In this document: positions 16,213 through 24,818 of the stretch, in pieces | How the letters are laid out: the number at the start of each line of letters is the position of its first letter | Position numbering within the stretch: the first letter of the stretch is position 1 | Assembly (NCBI GenBank): GCA_046296415.1 | Contig: JBKBLN010000002.1 | Coordinates: 124,001 to 188,000 of the forward strand | Origin: CAYNRA01 sp046296415 | Lineage (GTDB): Bacteria; Bacteroidota; Bacteroidia; Cytophagales; Spirosomataceae | DNA: 64,000 nucleotides | Direction of reading: 5' to 3' | Translations under genes and position numbers: made by a program | The notes under the pieces: model-generated | What the model saw: only the letters and a program-made list of their open reading frames with translations | The model's database searches: none | What the model was told of the DNA's origin: nothing

Positions 16213-17131
16213 GGGATGAAGTGGAAGAAGATTTACGAACTATTTTTTTTCCAAGTGTCATGCAGAGTACGCCCAAAAGAATCAATCCTGAAGCGATCCA
16301 AGTTTGGGGTGTTAAACGTTCATGGGCGAGAGCCCATCCTAAAAACAAAGCGACGACTGGATTGACATAGGCATAGGTTGAGGTCAATAAAGGTGGGGCG
16401 TGATTGATCAACCAAATATAGGCCGTGTAGCCAACGTAGGAACCTATTCCGATCAAATACAACATGGCGCCTACTGCTTGGGTATCCAGACGCCGAAAAG
16501 CCTCTATCCAGGGACTTTCTATCCAATAACTAAGAAACAAGGCGAATATCCCGCCCGCCAACATCTGGAGCGCTGTTGATTGCAAGGCGCCTGGCTGTGG
16601 GGTTGAAAAACTTATCAAGGAACCATAAGCCCAAGAAATAGATCCCAAAAAAACGATAAAAGTAGGCCCCAAGGGTAAGGACGACTGTCCAGCCTGTTGA
16701 GGATTCAGTAAAAATACCATCCCAACGACACCTAAAAACATGCCGATAAATGTCAGGTTACTGGGTTTGGAATGACTAAAAAAAATATAATCCAATAAAA
16801 ACGTCCAAACGGGTAAAGTTGCCACTAACAAAGCCACTATGCCCGATGGAACATAATTAACACCATAGGCGACCGCCCCAGTACCAAAGCCACTGAGGAG
16901 GATACCCAATTTAGAGGCCCCTAAAAATTGAGCACGAGAAGGCAATCCATGCCCCCGCATCCAAGTAAAAGCAAACAAAATACCTCCACCTAAAACAAAG
17001 CGGACTGCCGTCAGTAATAGGGGTGGAAAAACATGTAAAGCCAATTTAACTCCTAAATAAGTTGACCCCCATATGACGTAAACTAAACCGAGAGCTAAGA
17101 TCAGTTTGGATTTGTAGGATAAGTTAAGCAT
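16190..17131 (-). CDS. EamA-family (drug/metabolite superfamily) inner-membrane transporter
   Basis: A 313-residue polytopic protein with about ten membrane helices in two EamA repeats (VYVIWGSTYLGVKLAL at the N-terminus; YVNPVVALFLGWAL in the second half). Such proteins export amino acids or other metabolites, but substrate cannot be assigned. It overlaps thrC upstream (8 bases) and panC downstream (23 bases). Export of threonine or a related metabolite is a possible link to thrC, purely by context. Confidence 0.9.
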   Translation of the reverse strand: MLNLSYKSKLILALGLVYVIWGSTYLGVKLALHVFPPLLLTAVRFVLGGGILFAFTWMRGHGLPSRAQFLGASKLGILLSGFGTGAVAYGVNYVPSGIVALLVATLPVWTFLLDYIFFSHSKPSNLTFIGMFLGVVGMVFLLNPQQAGQSSLPLGPTFIVFLGSISWAYGSLISFSTPQPGALQSTALQMLAGGIFALFLSYWIESPWIEAFRRLDTQAVGAMLYLIGIGSYVGYTAYIWLINHAPPLLTSTYAYVNPVVALFLGWALAHERLTPQTWIASGLILLGVLCMTLGKKIVRKSSSTSSHGTSDPL

Positions 17132-18437
17132 GTTGTGAAGCCAAAAGCCATTTTTTCAATTCCTCATAGTGAGGTCCCATAGCATGTGCTGTTTTAGGTA
17201 AGTCCAAAAGTGCGGCCAGACGTTCTGGAATGGGAACTTTTTGATTTAAGTTGGGCTCCACTTCGGGGAGAAACTTGGCATAATGAGCCGTTGAAAGGAC
17301 CACCCCATGCGCACTACTTTTTGTTTCTGTTTGATAGGACTCCCAACCTAACAAGCCGACTGCCGTATGAGGGCAGGCAATGTATTGGTGTGCTTCTGAG
17401 TATTTCATCATAGCTTTCCGAGTGTCATCATCCGAAAAATGGTATCCAACTATTCGTTGTTTTAAAAGATCCCAGCTTTCATTAAACAAAGCAAATAACC
17501 GAGGGAAATTACTAGGGTTTCCCACATCCATGGCATTGGAAATAGTAGCTACAGAAGGCTGAATCGGTTGAAAGACCCCTGTTTTTAAATACGAAGGTAT
17601 TACTTTATTTTCATTGGTCGCGGCCACCCAAGCTTCCACAGGCATACCCATTTTTTCCGCCAAAATTCCGGCACTAAGATTGCCAAAATTTCCGGATGGC
17701 ACGACAAAAACGAGGGGTTTCCCGACTTTTTTAAGTTGTGCAAAAGCCGATATGTAATAGAATGATTGCGGTAAAAGTCGAGCCATGTTGATGGAATTAG
17801 CCGAGGCCAGAGGAATTTGGGCACGAAGTTCCTCATCTAGAAAAGCTTGTTTGACTAATGCCTGGCAATCATCAAATGTCCCGTCTATCTCGATGGCTTG
17901 AATGTTCTGCCCGAGGGTGGTCAATTGCTTTTCTTGAATATCGCTCACCTTACCTTTGGGGTATAAAATAGTCACCCGGACACGGTCTGAACCAAAGAAT
18001 CCTTGGGCCACTGCCCCCCCGGTATCTCCCGAAGTGGCCACCAAAATATGCAAATGTTGATCGCTTTTTTCCAGGAAGTAGGTCATGACCTGAGCCATGA
18101 ACCGGGCACCGAAGTCTTTGAAGGCCATTGAAGGGCCATGAAAAAGCTCCAATATTGACAAATCAGCCTTCAACGTAACTACCGGGGCATCGAAGTTGTA
18201 GGCCTCTTTCATGAGCCGTTGAATATCATGCGGGGGAATGACATCTTTCAGCCATGCCGTTGCCACCTCTGTAGCAATATCCAAAAAAGAAAGGGTATCT
18301 ACCTTTTCCCAAAAGTTGGAGGGCAACACAGGTATTTCAGTGGGCATGTACAAACCATTGTCGGGGGGTAGTCCTTGTAAAATGGCCTCTTCCCACGAAA
18401 CAAGGGGGCTTTGGCGACGTGTACTCAAAAATTTCAT
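17124..18437 (-). CDS. thrC: Threonine synthase
   Basis: A 437-residue PLP enzyme converting O-phosphohomoserine to threonine. The start MKFLSTRRQSPLVSWEEA is family-typical, so ATG 18437 is preferred over one 27 bases upstream. SMAFKDFGARFMAQ holds the PLP lysine, and SGDTGGAVAQGF and VPSGNFGN bind phosphate. The window thus encodes both threonine synthesis (here) and threonine breakdown (10328-12480). Two TAnnTTTG boxes at 18466-18491 may drive it. Confidence 0.95.
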   Translation of the reverse strand: MKFLSTRRQSPLVSWEEAILQGLPPDNGLYMPTEIPVLPSNFWEKVDTLSFLDIATEVATAWLKDVIPPHDIQRLMKEAYNFDAPVVTLKADLSILELFHGPSMAFKDFGARFMAQVMTYFLEKSDQHLHILVATSGDTGGAVAQGFFGSDRVRVTILYPKGKVSDIQEKQLTTLGQNIQAIEIDGTFDDCQALVKQAFLDEELRAQIPLASANSINMARLLPQSFYYISAFAQLKKVGKPLVFVVPSGNFGNLSAGILAEKMGMPVEAWVAATNENKVIPSYLKTGVFQPIQPSVATISNAMDVGNPSNFPRLFALFNESWDLLKQRIVGYHFSDDDTRKAMMKYSEAHQYIACPHTAVGLLGWESYQTETKSSAHGVVLSTAHYAKFLPEVEPNLNQKVPIPERLAALLDLPKTAHAMGPHYEELKKWLLASQHA

Positions 18438-18465
18438 GTAGAGAAAGGTGTAGATTTTGGTCAAA

Positions 18466-18491
18466 CAAAAGTAAACAAAATTCCAAATTTA
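18466..18491 (-). promoter_or_regulatory. Candidate -7 boxes of the thrC operon
   Basis: On the minus strand TACTTTTG (complement of 18466-18473) and TAAATTTG (complement of 18484-18491) both fit TAnnTTTG, 28 and 46 bases before the thrC ATG. The sequence does not show which is used. Confidence 0.4.
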
Positions 18492-18546
18492 CCCCAGTTT
18501 GACCCAATTTAAACCGTGCTGGATAGTGGAAATACATAAGAAACAG

Positions 18547-18554
18547 TACCTTTG
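18547..18554 (+). promoter_or_regulatory. -7 box abutting the RNA methyltransferase start
   Basis: TACCTTTG fits TAnnTTTG and ends 4 bases before the ATG at 18559, the same spacing seen between the SRP RNA promoter box and its first base. A leaderless transcript is implied. No good -33 box is visible. Confidence 0.55.
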
Positions 18555-18558
18555 CAGG

Positions 18559-19695
18559 ATGGATAGACAGGAAATCATTGTTAAAACATTTAAAGGGTTA
18601 GAATCCGTTTTAGCGAACGAAATGACGGCAATGGGTTGCCAGGATGTTCAACTTCTTTCCCGCGCCGTGAAAGCCAACGCGACAATAGAAGATGTGTACC
18701 GTTTGAATGTGACATTGCGGACGGGCCTGCGAATTCTCGCCCCTATTTTTACGGGCCGCGCTGCCCATGATAAGGAATTATACGATCAATTATTTTATTT
18801 CCCCTGGTCAGATTACCTAACACCAGACGATACCTTTGCCATTCAGGCGACTGTCTCCGGAACAATTTTTACCCACAGTCACTTTGTATCCCTCCGGACC
18901 AAGGATGCCATTGCGGATTCGATGCGAAGAAAATATGGAAGAAGGCCTTCGGTGGATACCGAAAACCCCACGTTTCTATTTAATATTCACATACATGAAA
19001 ATCGATTCACGCTCTCCTTGGACAGTACTGGCTATTCGTTGGATCGAAGGGGGTATCGCCTTCAGAAAACTGAGGCTCCACTAAACGAAGTACTGGCCGC
19101 CGGGATTATTAAACTGAGTGGTTGGGGAGGAAACGAACCCTTTTATGACCCCATGTGTGGGTCTGGCACATTTTCGATCGAAGCTGCTATGATGGCGGCA
19201 AATATTGCCCCTGGGCTCCGACGTTCCTTTTCCTTTGAGAAATGGCCCGATTTTGACCCAGAACTGCTTCAATCCATCAAAGACGAATGCATCGCCAATC
19301 AACGAGAGGATGCGACCCCGATTTTAGCTCGTGATTTAGATAGCCGAGCCGTGTCCATTCTACAGGCCAATGCCGAACGCGCCGGTGTGGAAGATTTCAT
19401 ATCCGCAAAACGAGAGGACTTTTTCGTATCAAAACCTAGACATGCCCATGGGTGGGTCTTTTTAAATCCACCCTATGACGAGCGATTGTCTCAGGATTCG
19501 ATCGTCACTTTTTATCAAGATATCGGTTCGCACTTGAAAAAGAGTTACCCTGACTTCACGGCTTGGGTGTTATCAGGACACCTTGAAGCCATAAAATATT
19601 TTGGACTGAAACCCCTTCAGAAATTCGATTTGTTGAACGGGAAATTACCTTGCAAATTACAAGGCTACGAACTTTTCGAAGGTAGCCGCGACTAA
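18559..19695 (+). CDS. THUMP-domain class I SAM-dependent RNA methyltransferase (RlmL/Trm14-like)
   Basis: A 378-residue protein with an N-terminal ferredoxin-like/THUMP region (about 1-160) and a UPF0020 methyltransferase domain. YDPMCGSGTFSIEAA binds SAM and FLNPPYDERL is the NPPY catalytic motif for N2-guanine methylation. It corresponds to the N-terminal half of E. coli RlmKL (23S rRNA m2G2445). ATG 18559 is preferred: upstream codons include the -7 box. An RRM-type RNA-binding gene follows 13 bases later. Confidence 0.88.
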   Translation: MDRQEIIVKTFKGLESVLANEMTAMGCQDVQLLSRAVKANATIEDVYRLNVTLRTGLRILAPIFTGRAAHDKELYDQLFYFPWSDYLTPDDTFAIQATVSGTIFTHSHFVSLRTKDAIADSMRRKYGRRPSVDTENPTFLFNIHIHENRFTLSLDSTGYSLDRRGYRLQKTEAPLNEVLAAGIIKLSGWGGNEPFYDPMCGSGTFSIEAAMMAANIAPGLRRSFSFEKWPDFDPELLQSIKDECIANQREDATPILARDLDSRAVSILQANAERAGVEDFISAKREDFFVSKPRHAHGWVFLNPPYDERLSQDSIVTFYQDIGSHLKKSYPDFTAWVLSGHLEAIKYFGLKPLQKFDLLNGKLPCKLQGYELFEGSRD

Positions 19696-19708
19696 CACTT
19701 AATTTTTT

Positions 19709-20092
19709 ATGGATATTTTCGTCAAAAGTTTACCCTTTAAGTACAAACCTGAACAGGTGGAAGCTCTGTTTTCTGCCTATGGGGTGGTCGAATCAGTACA
19801 AATTATCAAAGATCGAGCTACTGGCCAAAGTAAAGGATTTGGATTCGTTCAAATGCCCAATGAATTGGAGGCGCTGTCGGCAATCATTGCGCTCAATGGG
19901 GCTGAAATTGAGGGACTCAAGCTTGTTGTGGAGGCATCGGAACCCAAAAAGAATGCGCCTCGATCTCCCTTTGCTAGCAAAAGCAAAACTCCAAAAGGAT
20001 TGCCATCAAAATTCGGAAAAGGCGGGGTTGATTTGCCTGCCTCAGCAGCTCGAAAGTCTAGAAAAGGCCATGGCCGCGGGACCAAGTATTGA
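19709..20092 (+). CDS. RRM-domain RNA-binding protein
   Basis: A 127-residue protein. Residues 1-80 form one RNA-recognition motif with RNP2 IFVKSL (3-8) and RNP1 KGFGFVQM (42-49), including the aromatic residues that stack on RNA. The tail is basic, Ser/Pro/Lys-rich and disordered. Such glycine/lysine-tailed RRM proteins are known in cyanobacteria and Bacteroidota, often tied to cold response or RNA stability. It follows the RNA methyltransferase gene by 13 bases and its stop abuts the convergent prenyl synthase gene with no gap. Confidence 0.92.
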   Translation: MDIFVKSLPFKYKPEQVEALFSAYGVVESVQIIKDRATGQSKGFGFVQMPNELEALSAIIALNGAEIEGLKLVVEASEPKKNAPRSPFASKSKTPKGLPSKFGKGGVDLPASAARKSRKGHGRGTKY

Positions 20093-21067
20093 TCACTTGG
20101 TCCGGTCGATGGTGAACTGAATCAAGTCCTCCAAGGATTTTCGATACAAAGTTTCAGGAAACGTTCGCAATATGGCGTGAGCATCTTGAACGAAGCGTTG
20201 CATCACTTGTGTGGTGTATTGGATCCCTCCGGACTTTTTTACAAACTCAATGACTTCTGCCACTTTACTTGGTTTGTTGGATTCATTTTTGATAATGCGA
20301 ATGATATGACGTTTTTCTGACCATGAGGCTTGATTTAGCGCGTAAATCAAGGGAAGCGTCATTTTCTTCTCTTTAATGTCGATGCCTGTTGGTTTTCCAA
20401 TTTCTGCGTCTCCATAATCAAACAAATCATCTTTGATTTGGAAGGCCATGCCAATTTTTTCGCCCAGTAATTTAGCCTCGGCCACACGTTGTGGATCACA
20501 CCCGACAGAAGAAGCGCCAACAGCGCAACAGGAGGCGATTAATGAAGCAGTCTTCTGCCGAATGACTTCAAAATAAACGTCCTCGGTTATATCTAATTTT
20601 CTTGCTTTTTCAATTTGCAAAAGTTCCCCTTCGCTCATTTCTTTTACGGCAGTCGAAACGATCTTGAGGAGATCAAAATCTTCATGCTCCACACTCAACA
20701 AAAGGCCACGGGATAGCAAATAATCACCCACAAGCACGGCAATTTTATTTTTCCATAAAGCATTGATGGAAAAAAAGCTACGCCGATAGTTGGAATCATC
20801 GACAACATCATCGTGCACTAAAGTAGCTGTATGAAGTAGCTCAATGAGGGCAGCCCCGCGGTGCGTTGCCTCTGAAATGGTCCCGAGTGCACCTGCTGTT
20901 AAGAAAACAAACATAGGACGAATCTGCTTTCCTTTGCGATGCACAATGTATTTCATGATTTGATCCAACAACATGACATGCGTCTTCATCGATTGCCGGA
21001 ACTTTCCTTCAAATACTTTCATTTCAGCGGCTATCGGGGCTTGTATATCTTTTATCGATGAGGACAT
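20093..21067 (-). CDS. Long-chain polyprenyl diphosphate synthase
   Basis: A 324-residue all-alpha trans-prenyltransferase that extends isoprenoid diphosphates, probably for the menaquinone side chain. The first aspartate-rich motif lies in TLVHDDVVDDSNYRR and the second in FQIKDDLFDYGDA. GKQIRP near the N-terminus binds diphosphate. Chain length (hepta- to octaprenyl) cannot be read reliably. Apparently monocistronic. Confidence 0.93.
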   Translation of the reverse strand: MSSSIKDIQAPIAAEMKVFEGKFRQSMKTHVMLLDQIMKYIVHRKGKQIRPMFVFLTAGALGTISEATHRGAALIELLHTATLVHDDVVDDSNYRRSFFSINALWKNKIAVLVGDYLLSRGLLLSVEHEDFDLLKIVSTAVKEMSEGELLQIEKARKLDITEDVYFEVIRQKTASLIASCCAVGASSVGCDPQRVAEAKLLGEKIGMAFQIKDDLFDYGDAEIGKPTGIDIKEKKMTLPLIYALNQASWSEKRHIIRIIKNESNKPSKVAEVIEFVKKSGGIQYTTQVMQRFVQDAHAILRTFPETLYRKSLEDLIQFTIDRTK

Positions 21068-21159
21068 GCGTGGAATTCAGCGTTTCGTTCTGTGGATGTG
21101 TCTGCGTATACTACTTTCAGGATACCCAAATTGTTCTCAAAATGGATTCCTTCCTATGC

Positions 21160-21197
21160 CAAAAATACAAAACAGATGGAATATTGATTCCATCTGT
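21160..21197 (-). terminator. Terminator of the AMP nucleosidase gene
   Basis: A perfect 11-bp stem ACAGATGGAAT (21172-21182) / ATTCCATCTGT (21187-21197) with a 4-base loop. On the minus strand it is followed by a T-rich stretch (TTTGTATTTTT). Confidence 0.7.
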
Positions 21198-21217
21198 TGC
21201 CCGAAACACTAAAAATA

Positions 21218-21994
21218 TTAATTTTCGAATCGTAAATGCTTAACCGACTGGCCTGATTGCGCTAATTCATTCAACGAATCGATTCCAATCTCCAAGTGGC
21301 TTTTTACATACGAACCGGTAACTTTTTTATCACTTTCCTCCGTCTTGACGCCCTCTGGAATCATAGGATTATCCGAAACAAGGAGAAGGGCCCCATGAGG
21401 AATGGCATTAACGAATCCCACGATAAAAATGGTCGCAGTCTCCATGTCGACGGCCATCGCGCGTAGTTCTCGCAAGTAATTTTTAAACTCCTCATCATGC
21501 TCCCATACCCGCCGGTTGGTGGTATAAACTGTTCCGGTGAGGTAATCGAAATCATGCTTGATAATGGTTTCGGATACAGCTCTTTGTAGGCGGAACGAGG
21601 GTAAAGCGGGGATCTCAGGACGGGCGTAGTCATCAGAGGTACCATCTCCCCGGATAGCTGCGATAGGCAATATAAAGTCTCCTAAAGCGGTAATTTTCTT
21701 TAGTCCACCGCATTTTCCAAGGAATAGAACCGCCTTGGGTTTTACAGCAGTAAGCAGATCCATGATCGTGGCTGCCATGGGAGAGCCCATACCAAAATTA
21801 ATGATAGTAATTTCCCCATAGGAGGCAGTTTGCATCGGGTTGTTTTCACCTCGAACTTCCACACCGAATTTCTCAGCAAACATTCCCACATAATTTTTAA
21901 AATTCGTGAGTAATATATAGGGTCTGAACTCCTCTAAAGGCGTTCCTGTATATCTTGGAAGCCAGTTTTGTACAATTTCTTCTTTTGTTTGCAT
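21218..21994 (-). CDS. AMP nucleosidase (short form)
   Basis: A 258-residue nucleoside-phosphorylase-fold protein. TIINFGMGSPMAATIMDLL, LGKCGGL, VDMETATIF and LLVSDNPMIPEG follow the purine-nucleoside phosphorylase/AMP nucleosidase fold. AMP nucleosidases hydrolyse AMP to adenine and ribose 5-phosphate. It lacks the extra N-terminal domain of the longer E. coli Amn (about 480 residues), as in other Bacteroidota. The 25-base gap to the divergent HsdR-N-like gene holds the start regions of both. Confidence 0.88.
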   Translation of the reverse strand: MQTKEEIVQNWLPRYTGTPLEEFRPYILLTNFKNYVGMFAEKFGVEVRGENNPMQTASYGEITIINFGMGSPMAATIMDLLTAVKPKAVLFLGKCGGLKKITALGDFILPIAAIRGDGTSDDYARPEIPALPSFRLQRAVSETIIKHDFDYLTGTVYTTNRRVWEHDEEFKNYLRELRAMAVDMETATIFIVGFVNAIPHGALLLVSDNPMIPEGVKTEESDKKVTGSYVKSHLEIGIDSLNELAQSGQSVKHLRFEN

Positions 21995-22019
21995 GATAAT
22001 ATTAAGTTAATTTGTGTCT

Positions 22020-22475
22020 ATGGAAATCCCCTATCCTATTTTATCACTTCCAGCCTGTTCCTTGACAATTCAAAAAACAGGAGATCAGTTGTGGGTACAA
22101 GATATCATTCGTAAAAAATGGATCTTGTTGACACCTGAGGAGTGGGTACGCCAACACATGATACACCTTTTAATTTCGCATTTTGGGTATACCAAGAACC
22201 TGATACGTCTGGAAAGCGGACATACCTACCATCAACTCAAGAAACGATCGGATATTGTGGCGTACAACCGGGAGGGATCTCCCTTTTTGCTTGTAGAATG
22301 CAAAAGTACTGAAATTAACTTAAATCAGCAAGTACTCGATCAAGCCAGCCGATACAATTGGGAAGTCAAGGCCCCTTTTATTTGTCTCACCAATGGATTA
22401 AAGACCTTGTGTTTCTCGGTTGATTTCCTTACCAATCAAATACGTCCGTTGACAGAATTCCCTAGATTAATCTAA
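22020..22475 (+). CDS. HsdR N-terminal-like (type I restriction endonuclease fold) domain protein
   Basis: A 151-residue single-domain protein. RQHMIHLLISHFGY, KKRSDIVAYN and LLVECKST form the PD-(D/E)xK nuclease core, with D in RSDIV and E-x-K in VECK, as in the HSDR_N_2 family. Stand-alone versions are widespread in Bacteroidota, with no methylase or specificity subunit nearby, so it is not a restriction system by context. ATG 22020 is chosen over GTG 22014. Role unknown; a DNA-repair or replication-linked nuclease is possible. Confidence 0.85.
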   Translation: MEIPYPILSLPACSLTIQKTGDQLWVQDIIRKKWILLTPEEWVRQHMIHLLISHFGYTKNLIRLESGHTYHQLKKRSDIVAYNREGSPFLLVECKSTEINLNQQVLDQASRYNWEVKAPFICLTNGLKTLCFSVDFLTNQIRPLTEFPRLI

Positions 22476-22931
22476 ACCATACAACTTTTTCAGCCAATTC
22501 CAGAAATTTCGTTTCTCTTGTTGTCTATTTTGAACCAGTTCATCCAAGCTGTAGGAAAAAAGTGACTGGATTCCGCGCTGATCCAAAATCTCGAATCGGC
22601 TCCAGTCGGACGGCCATGCCCCTCCGCGGTCGCCAAAAACCAACAAGGTCTTTAGATGAGGGTTGGCTGTCAGAAAATCTTGAATCGGTACGCTAGAAAA
22701 ATAAAATTCGACCTCGGCCCCTTTTAATTGACAAGCTTGCAATAGCTTCACCATCAATTCTCGTTTTTCATCGACAGGTTTTTCGCCAAAACACCAAACA
22801 TGCTTTTTGGGAGTTGTCGGTATCTCGAATGGGGGTACCTCCTCCCGAGCCATCGTTTTTGAGCTAGAATCTGTCGGGATGAAATACAACGTTTCTTGCG
22901 AAAACAAATAATTGGCTAATTCCTTTCTCAT
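22467..22931 (-). CDS. Conserved hypothetical protein (cytoplasmic)
   Basis: A 154-residue soluble protein with no signal peptide or membrane helix. The middle KKHVWCFGEKP, then VEFYFSSVPIQDFL and KTLLVFGDRGGAWP, suggest an alternating beta/alpha fold of the Rossmann-like type. The tail is basic and aromatic (KRNFWNWLKKLYGLD). It overlaps the convergent HsdR-N-like gene by 9 bases at the 3' end and lies after purA. I do not recognise the family. Confidence 0.7.
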   Translation of the reverse strand: MRKELANYLFSQETLYFIPTDSSSKTMAREEVPPFEIPTTPKKHVWCFGEKPVDEKRELMVKLLQACQLKGAEVEFYFSSVPIQDFLTANPHLKTLLVFGDRGGAWPSDWSRFEILDQRGIQSLFSYSLDELVQNRQQEKRNFWNWLKKLYGLD

Positions 22932-22937
22932 ACGAAA

Positions 22938-22981
22938 AAACCGAAAGTCAAGCGGTTGTAATGGATCCTGACTTTCGGTTT
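22938..22981 (-). terminator. Terminator of purA
   Basis: AAACCGAAAGTCA (22938-22950) pairs with TGACTTTCGGTTT (22969-22981). On the minus strand the stem ends in a T run, placing termination between purA and the next gene. Confidence 0.8.
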
Positions 22982-23003
22982 GAAAAGATACACGTTTTTT
23001 AAC

Positions 23004-24269
23004 TTATTTAGAAATCAAGGATTCGCGATCCGGGCCTGTCGAAATGAGTGTAATCGGTACTTGCACCTCCGCTTCGATGAATTCAACATACTCTTTTAGT
23101 GCGGCTGGAATCTCATCGTATTGACGGTAATCGCCGAGATCTTGTTTCCAACCTGTGAAGGATCGGTAAATCGGGGTTACTTCCTCCTCGCATAAATCAA
23201 ATGGCATTTGATCTGTATGGGTCCCATCGGCCAATTGATAATGGGTACAAACCTGAATCTCGTCAAAAATAGAAAGTACATCCACTTTCATCATGATCAA
23301 TTGGGTAACACCATTCAACAGGATGGAATATTTCAATGCGGGTAGGTCAAGCCAACCGCACCGACGCGGCCTTCCGGTCGTACTACCAAACTCACGGCCT
23401 TCGCGGCGCATTTCTTCACCCACTTCATCCAGCAGCTCTGTTGGAAACGGGCCTGAACCAACGCGTGTGCAATAGGCTTTGAATATTCCATACACCTCTC
23501 CTACTTTGGATGGAGCCACCCCGAGCCCGCTACAAACACCTGCAGCTGTGGTGGAGGAACTCGTAACGAAGGGATACGAACCAAAATCAACATCCAATAA
23601 AGAACCTTGAGCTCCCTCGGCTAAAATAAGTTTCCCTTGAGCCATTTGGTCCTGAATAACGTATTCTGAATCAACCAATTGGAACTCTTTAATAAATTCC
23701 AAGGCCGCAAAAAACTCATTTTCTGATTCTTGGAGATCCGCTGGGTATTCATAGAAATCCAAGACTTGCTTGTGCTTTTGAAGTAACTCGTTGTATTTCT
23801 TTTTAAAATTGGGCGAAAGTGCATCTCCTAGTCGAAGTCCTTGACGTGCGATTTTATCGGAGTAGGTTGGACCAATCCCCTTCAAAGTAGATCCAATTTT
23901 CGCATCTCCTTTGGCTTTTTCTGAGGCAGCGTCTAGTAAACGGTGACTGGGAAGGATAAGGGCAGTCTTCTTCGAAATTTGAAGATTTTTTTTCAAGTCA
24001 AGACCGTATTTCCCGAGTCCTTCTATTTCTTTCTTGAAAATTATGGGATCTAGAACCACTCCATTTCCAATGATATTGAGGCAGTCTGAGCGAAAGATAC
24101 CGGAAGGAATTTGGTGAAGGACATGTTTATTTCCATCAAACTCAAGTGTATGTCCGGCATTGGGTCCACCTTGGAATCGAGCGACTACACCATATTTGGG
24201 AGCCAAAACATCGACAATTTTTCCCTTGCCTTCGTCTCCCCATTGAAGACCAAGTAGTATATCAACCAT
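23004..24269 (-). CDS. purA: Adenylosuccinate synthetase
   Basis: A 421-residue GTP-dependent enzyme making adenylosuccinate from IMP and aspartate, the first step to AMP. LQWGDEGKGKIVD is the nucleotide loop; GPNAGHTLEF, GIGPTYSDK, EGAQGSLLDVDFG and TTGRPRRCGWLD are all conserved. Length is as expected. Its ATG is 38 bases from fur on the same strand, so the two may share a transcript. Confidence 0.97.
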   Translation of the reverse strand: MVDILLGLQWGDEGKGKIVDVLAPKYGVVARFQGGPNAGHTLEFDGNKHVLHQIPSGIFRSDCLNIIGNGVVLDPIIFKKEIEGLGKYGLDLKKNLQISKKTALILPSHRLLDAASEKAKGDAKIGSTLKGIGPTYSDKIARQGLRLGDALSPNFKKKYNELLQKHKQVLDFYEYPADLQESENEFFAALEFIKEFQLVDSEYVIQDQMAQGKLILAEGAQGSLLDVDFGSYPFVTSSSTTAAGVCSGLGVAPSKVGEVYGIFKAYCTRVGSGPFPTELLDEVGEEMRREGREFGSTTGRPRRCGWLDLPALKYSILLNGVTQLIMMKVDVLSIFDEIQVCTHYQLADGTHTDQMPFDLCEEEVTPIYRSFTGWKQDLGDYRQYDEIPAALKEYVEFIEAEVQVPITLISTGPDRESLISK

Positions 24270-24307
24270 AGTTGCGTGTGTATTTTGTTTTGTGTTGAGT
24301 GGTTAAA

Positions 24308-24775
24308 TTAGGAAGCAGGTTTGTGCTCACAATCTACCTTTTTACAATTACCGTAGAAGATTAGGGAATGATGCATGACCTGTGACTCAAGCAATTCACC
24401 CACCATATTTTGGATGCTTTGAATTCTCGGATCACAAAATTCTTCTACACGGTGGCAATCCAAGCAAATAAGATGGTCATGCTGTTTGTTTCCGTACGAC
24501 TTTTCGTATTGAGCCAAATTTTTACCAAACTGATGTTTAGTAACGAGATCGCATTCGACAAGGAGATCCAATGTATTGTACACCGTGGCACGACTTACTT
24601 GATACTTCTTGTTTTTCATGGAGATATATAGATCCTCCACATCAAAGTGGTCCGTACGGGCGTAGATCTCCTCTAAAATTGCGAAACGCTCAGGCGTTTT
24701 TCGCAACTGTTTATTTTCAAGATAGGCTGTAAATATTTGCTTTACAGCATCAAAGTTCGATAGATTCGTGTTCAT
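24308..24775 (-). CDS. Fur-family metal-responsive transcriptional repressor
   Basis: A 155-residue regulator: winged helix-turn-helix (TPERFAILEEIY, SRATVYNTLDLL) followed by a metal-binding dimerisation domain with HDHLICLDCHRVEEFCD and a C-terminal Cys pair in YGNCKKVDC, which form structural zinc and sensor sites. Fur (iron), Zur or PerR cannot be told apart safely. A -7 box TAAATTTG lies 35 bases upstream. Confidence 0.92.
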   Translation of the reverse strand: MNTNLSNFDAVKQIFTAYLENKQLRKTPERFAILEEIYARTDHFDVEDLYISMKNKKYQVSRATVYNTLDLLVECDLVTKHQFGKNLAQYEKSYGNKQHDHLICLDCHRVEEFCDPRIQSIQNMVGELLESQVMHHSLIFYGNCKKVDCEHKPAS

Positions 24776-24810
24776 TTGTTCACTGGCGTAAAACCGCCCT
24801 CAATACCCAA

Positions 24811-24818
24811 CAAATTTA
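24811..24818 (-). promoter_or_regulatory. -7 box of the fur-family gene
   Basis: TAAATTTG on the minus strand overlaps the stop codon of the upstream gene and lies 35 bases before the fur ATG. Confidence 0.5.

Noticed and set aside
22020..22475. A type I restriction-modification system
   Set aside because: Only an HsdR-N-like domain is present; there is no helicase part, HsdM or HsdS nearby.
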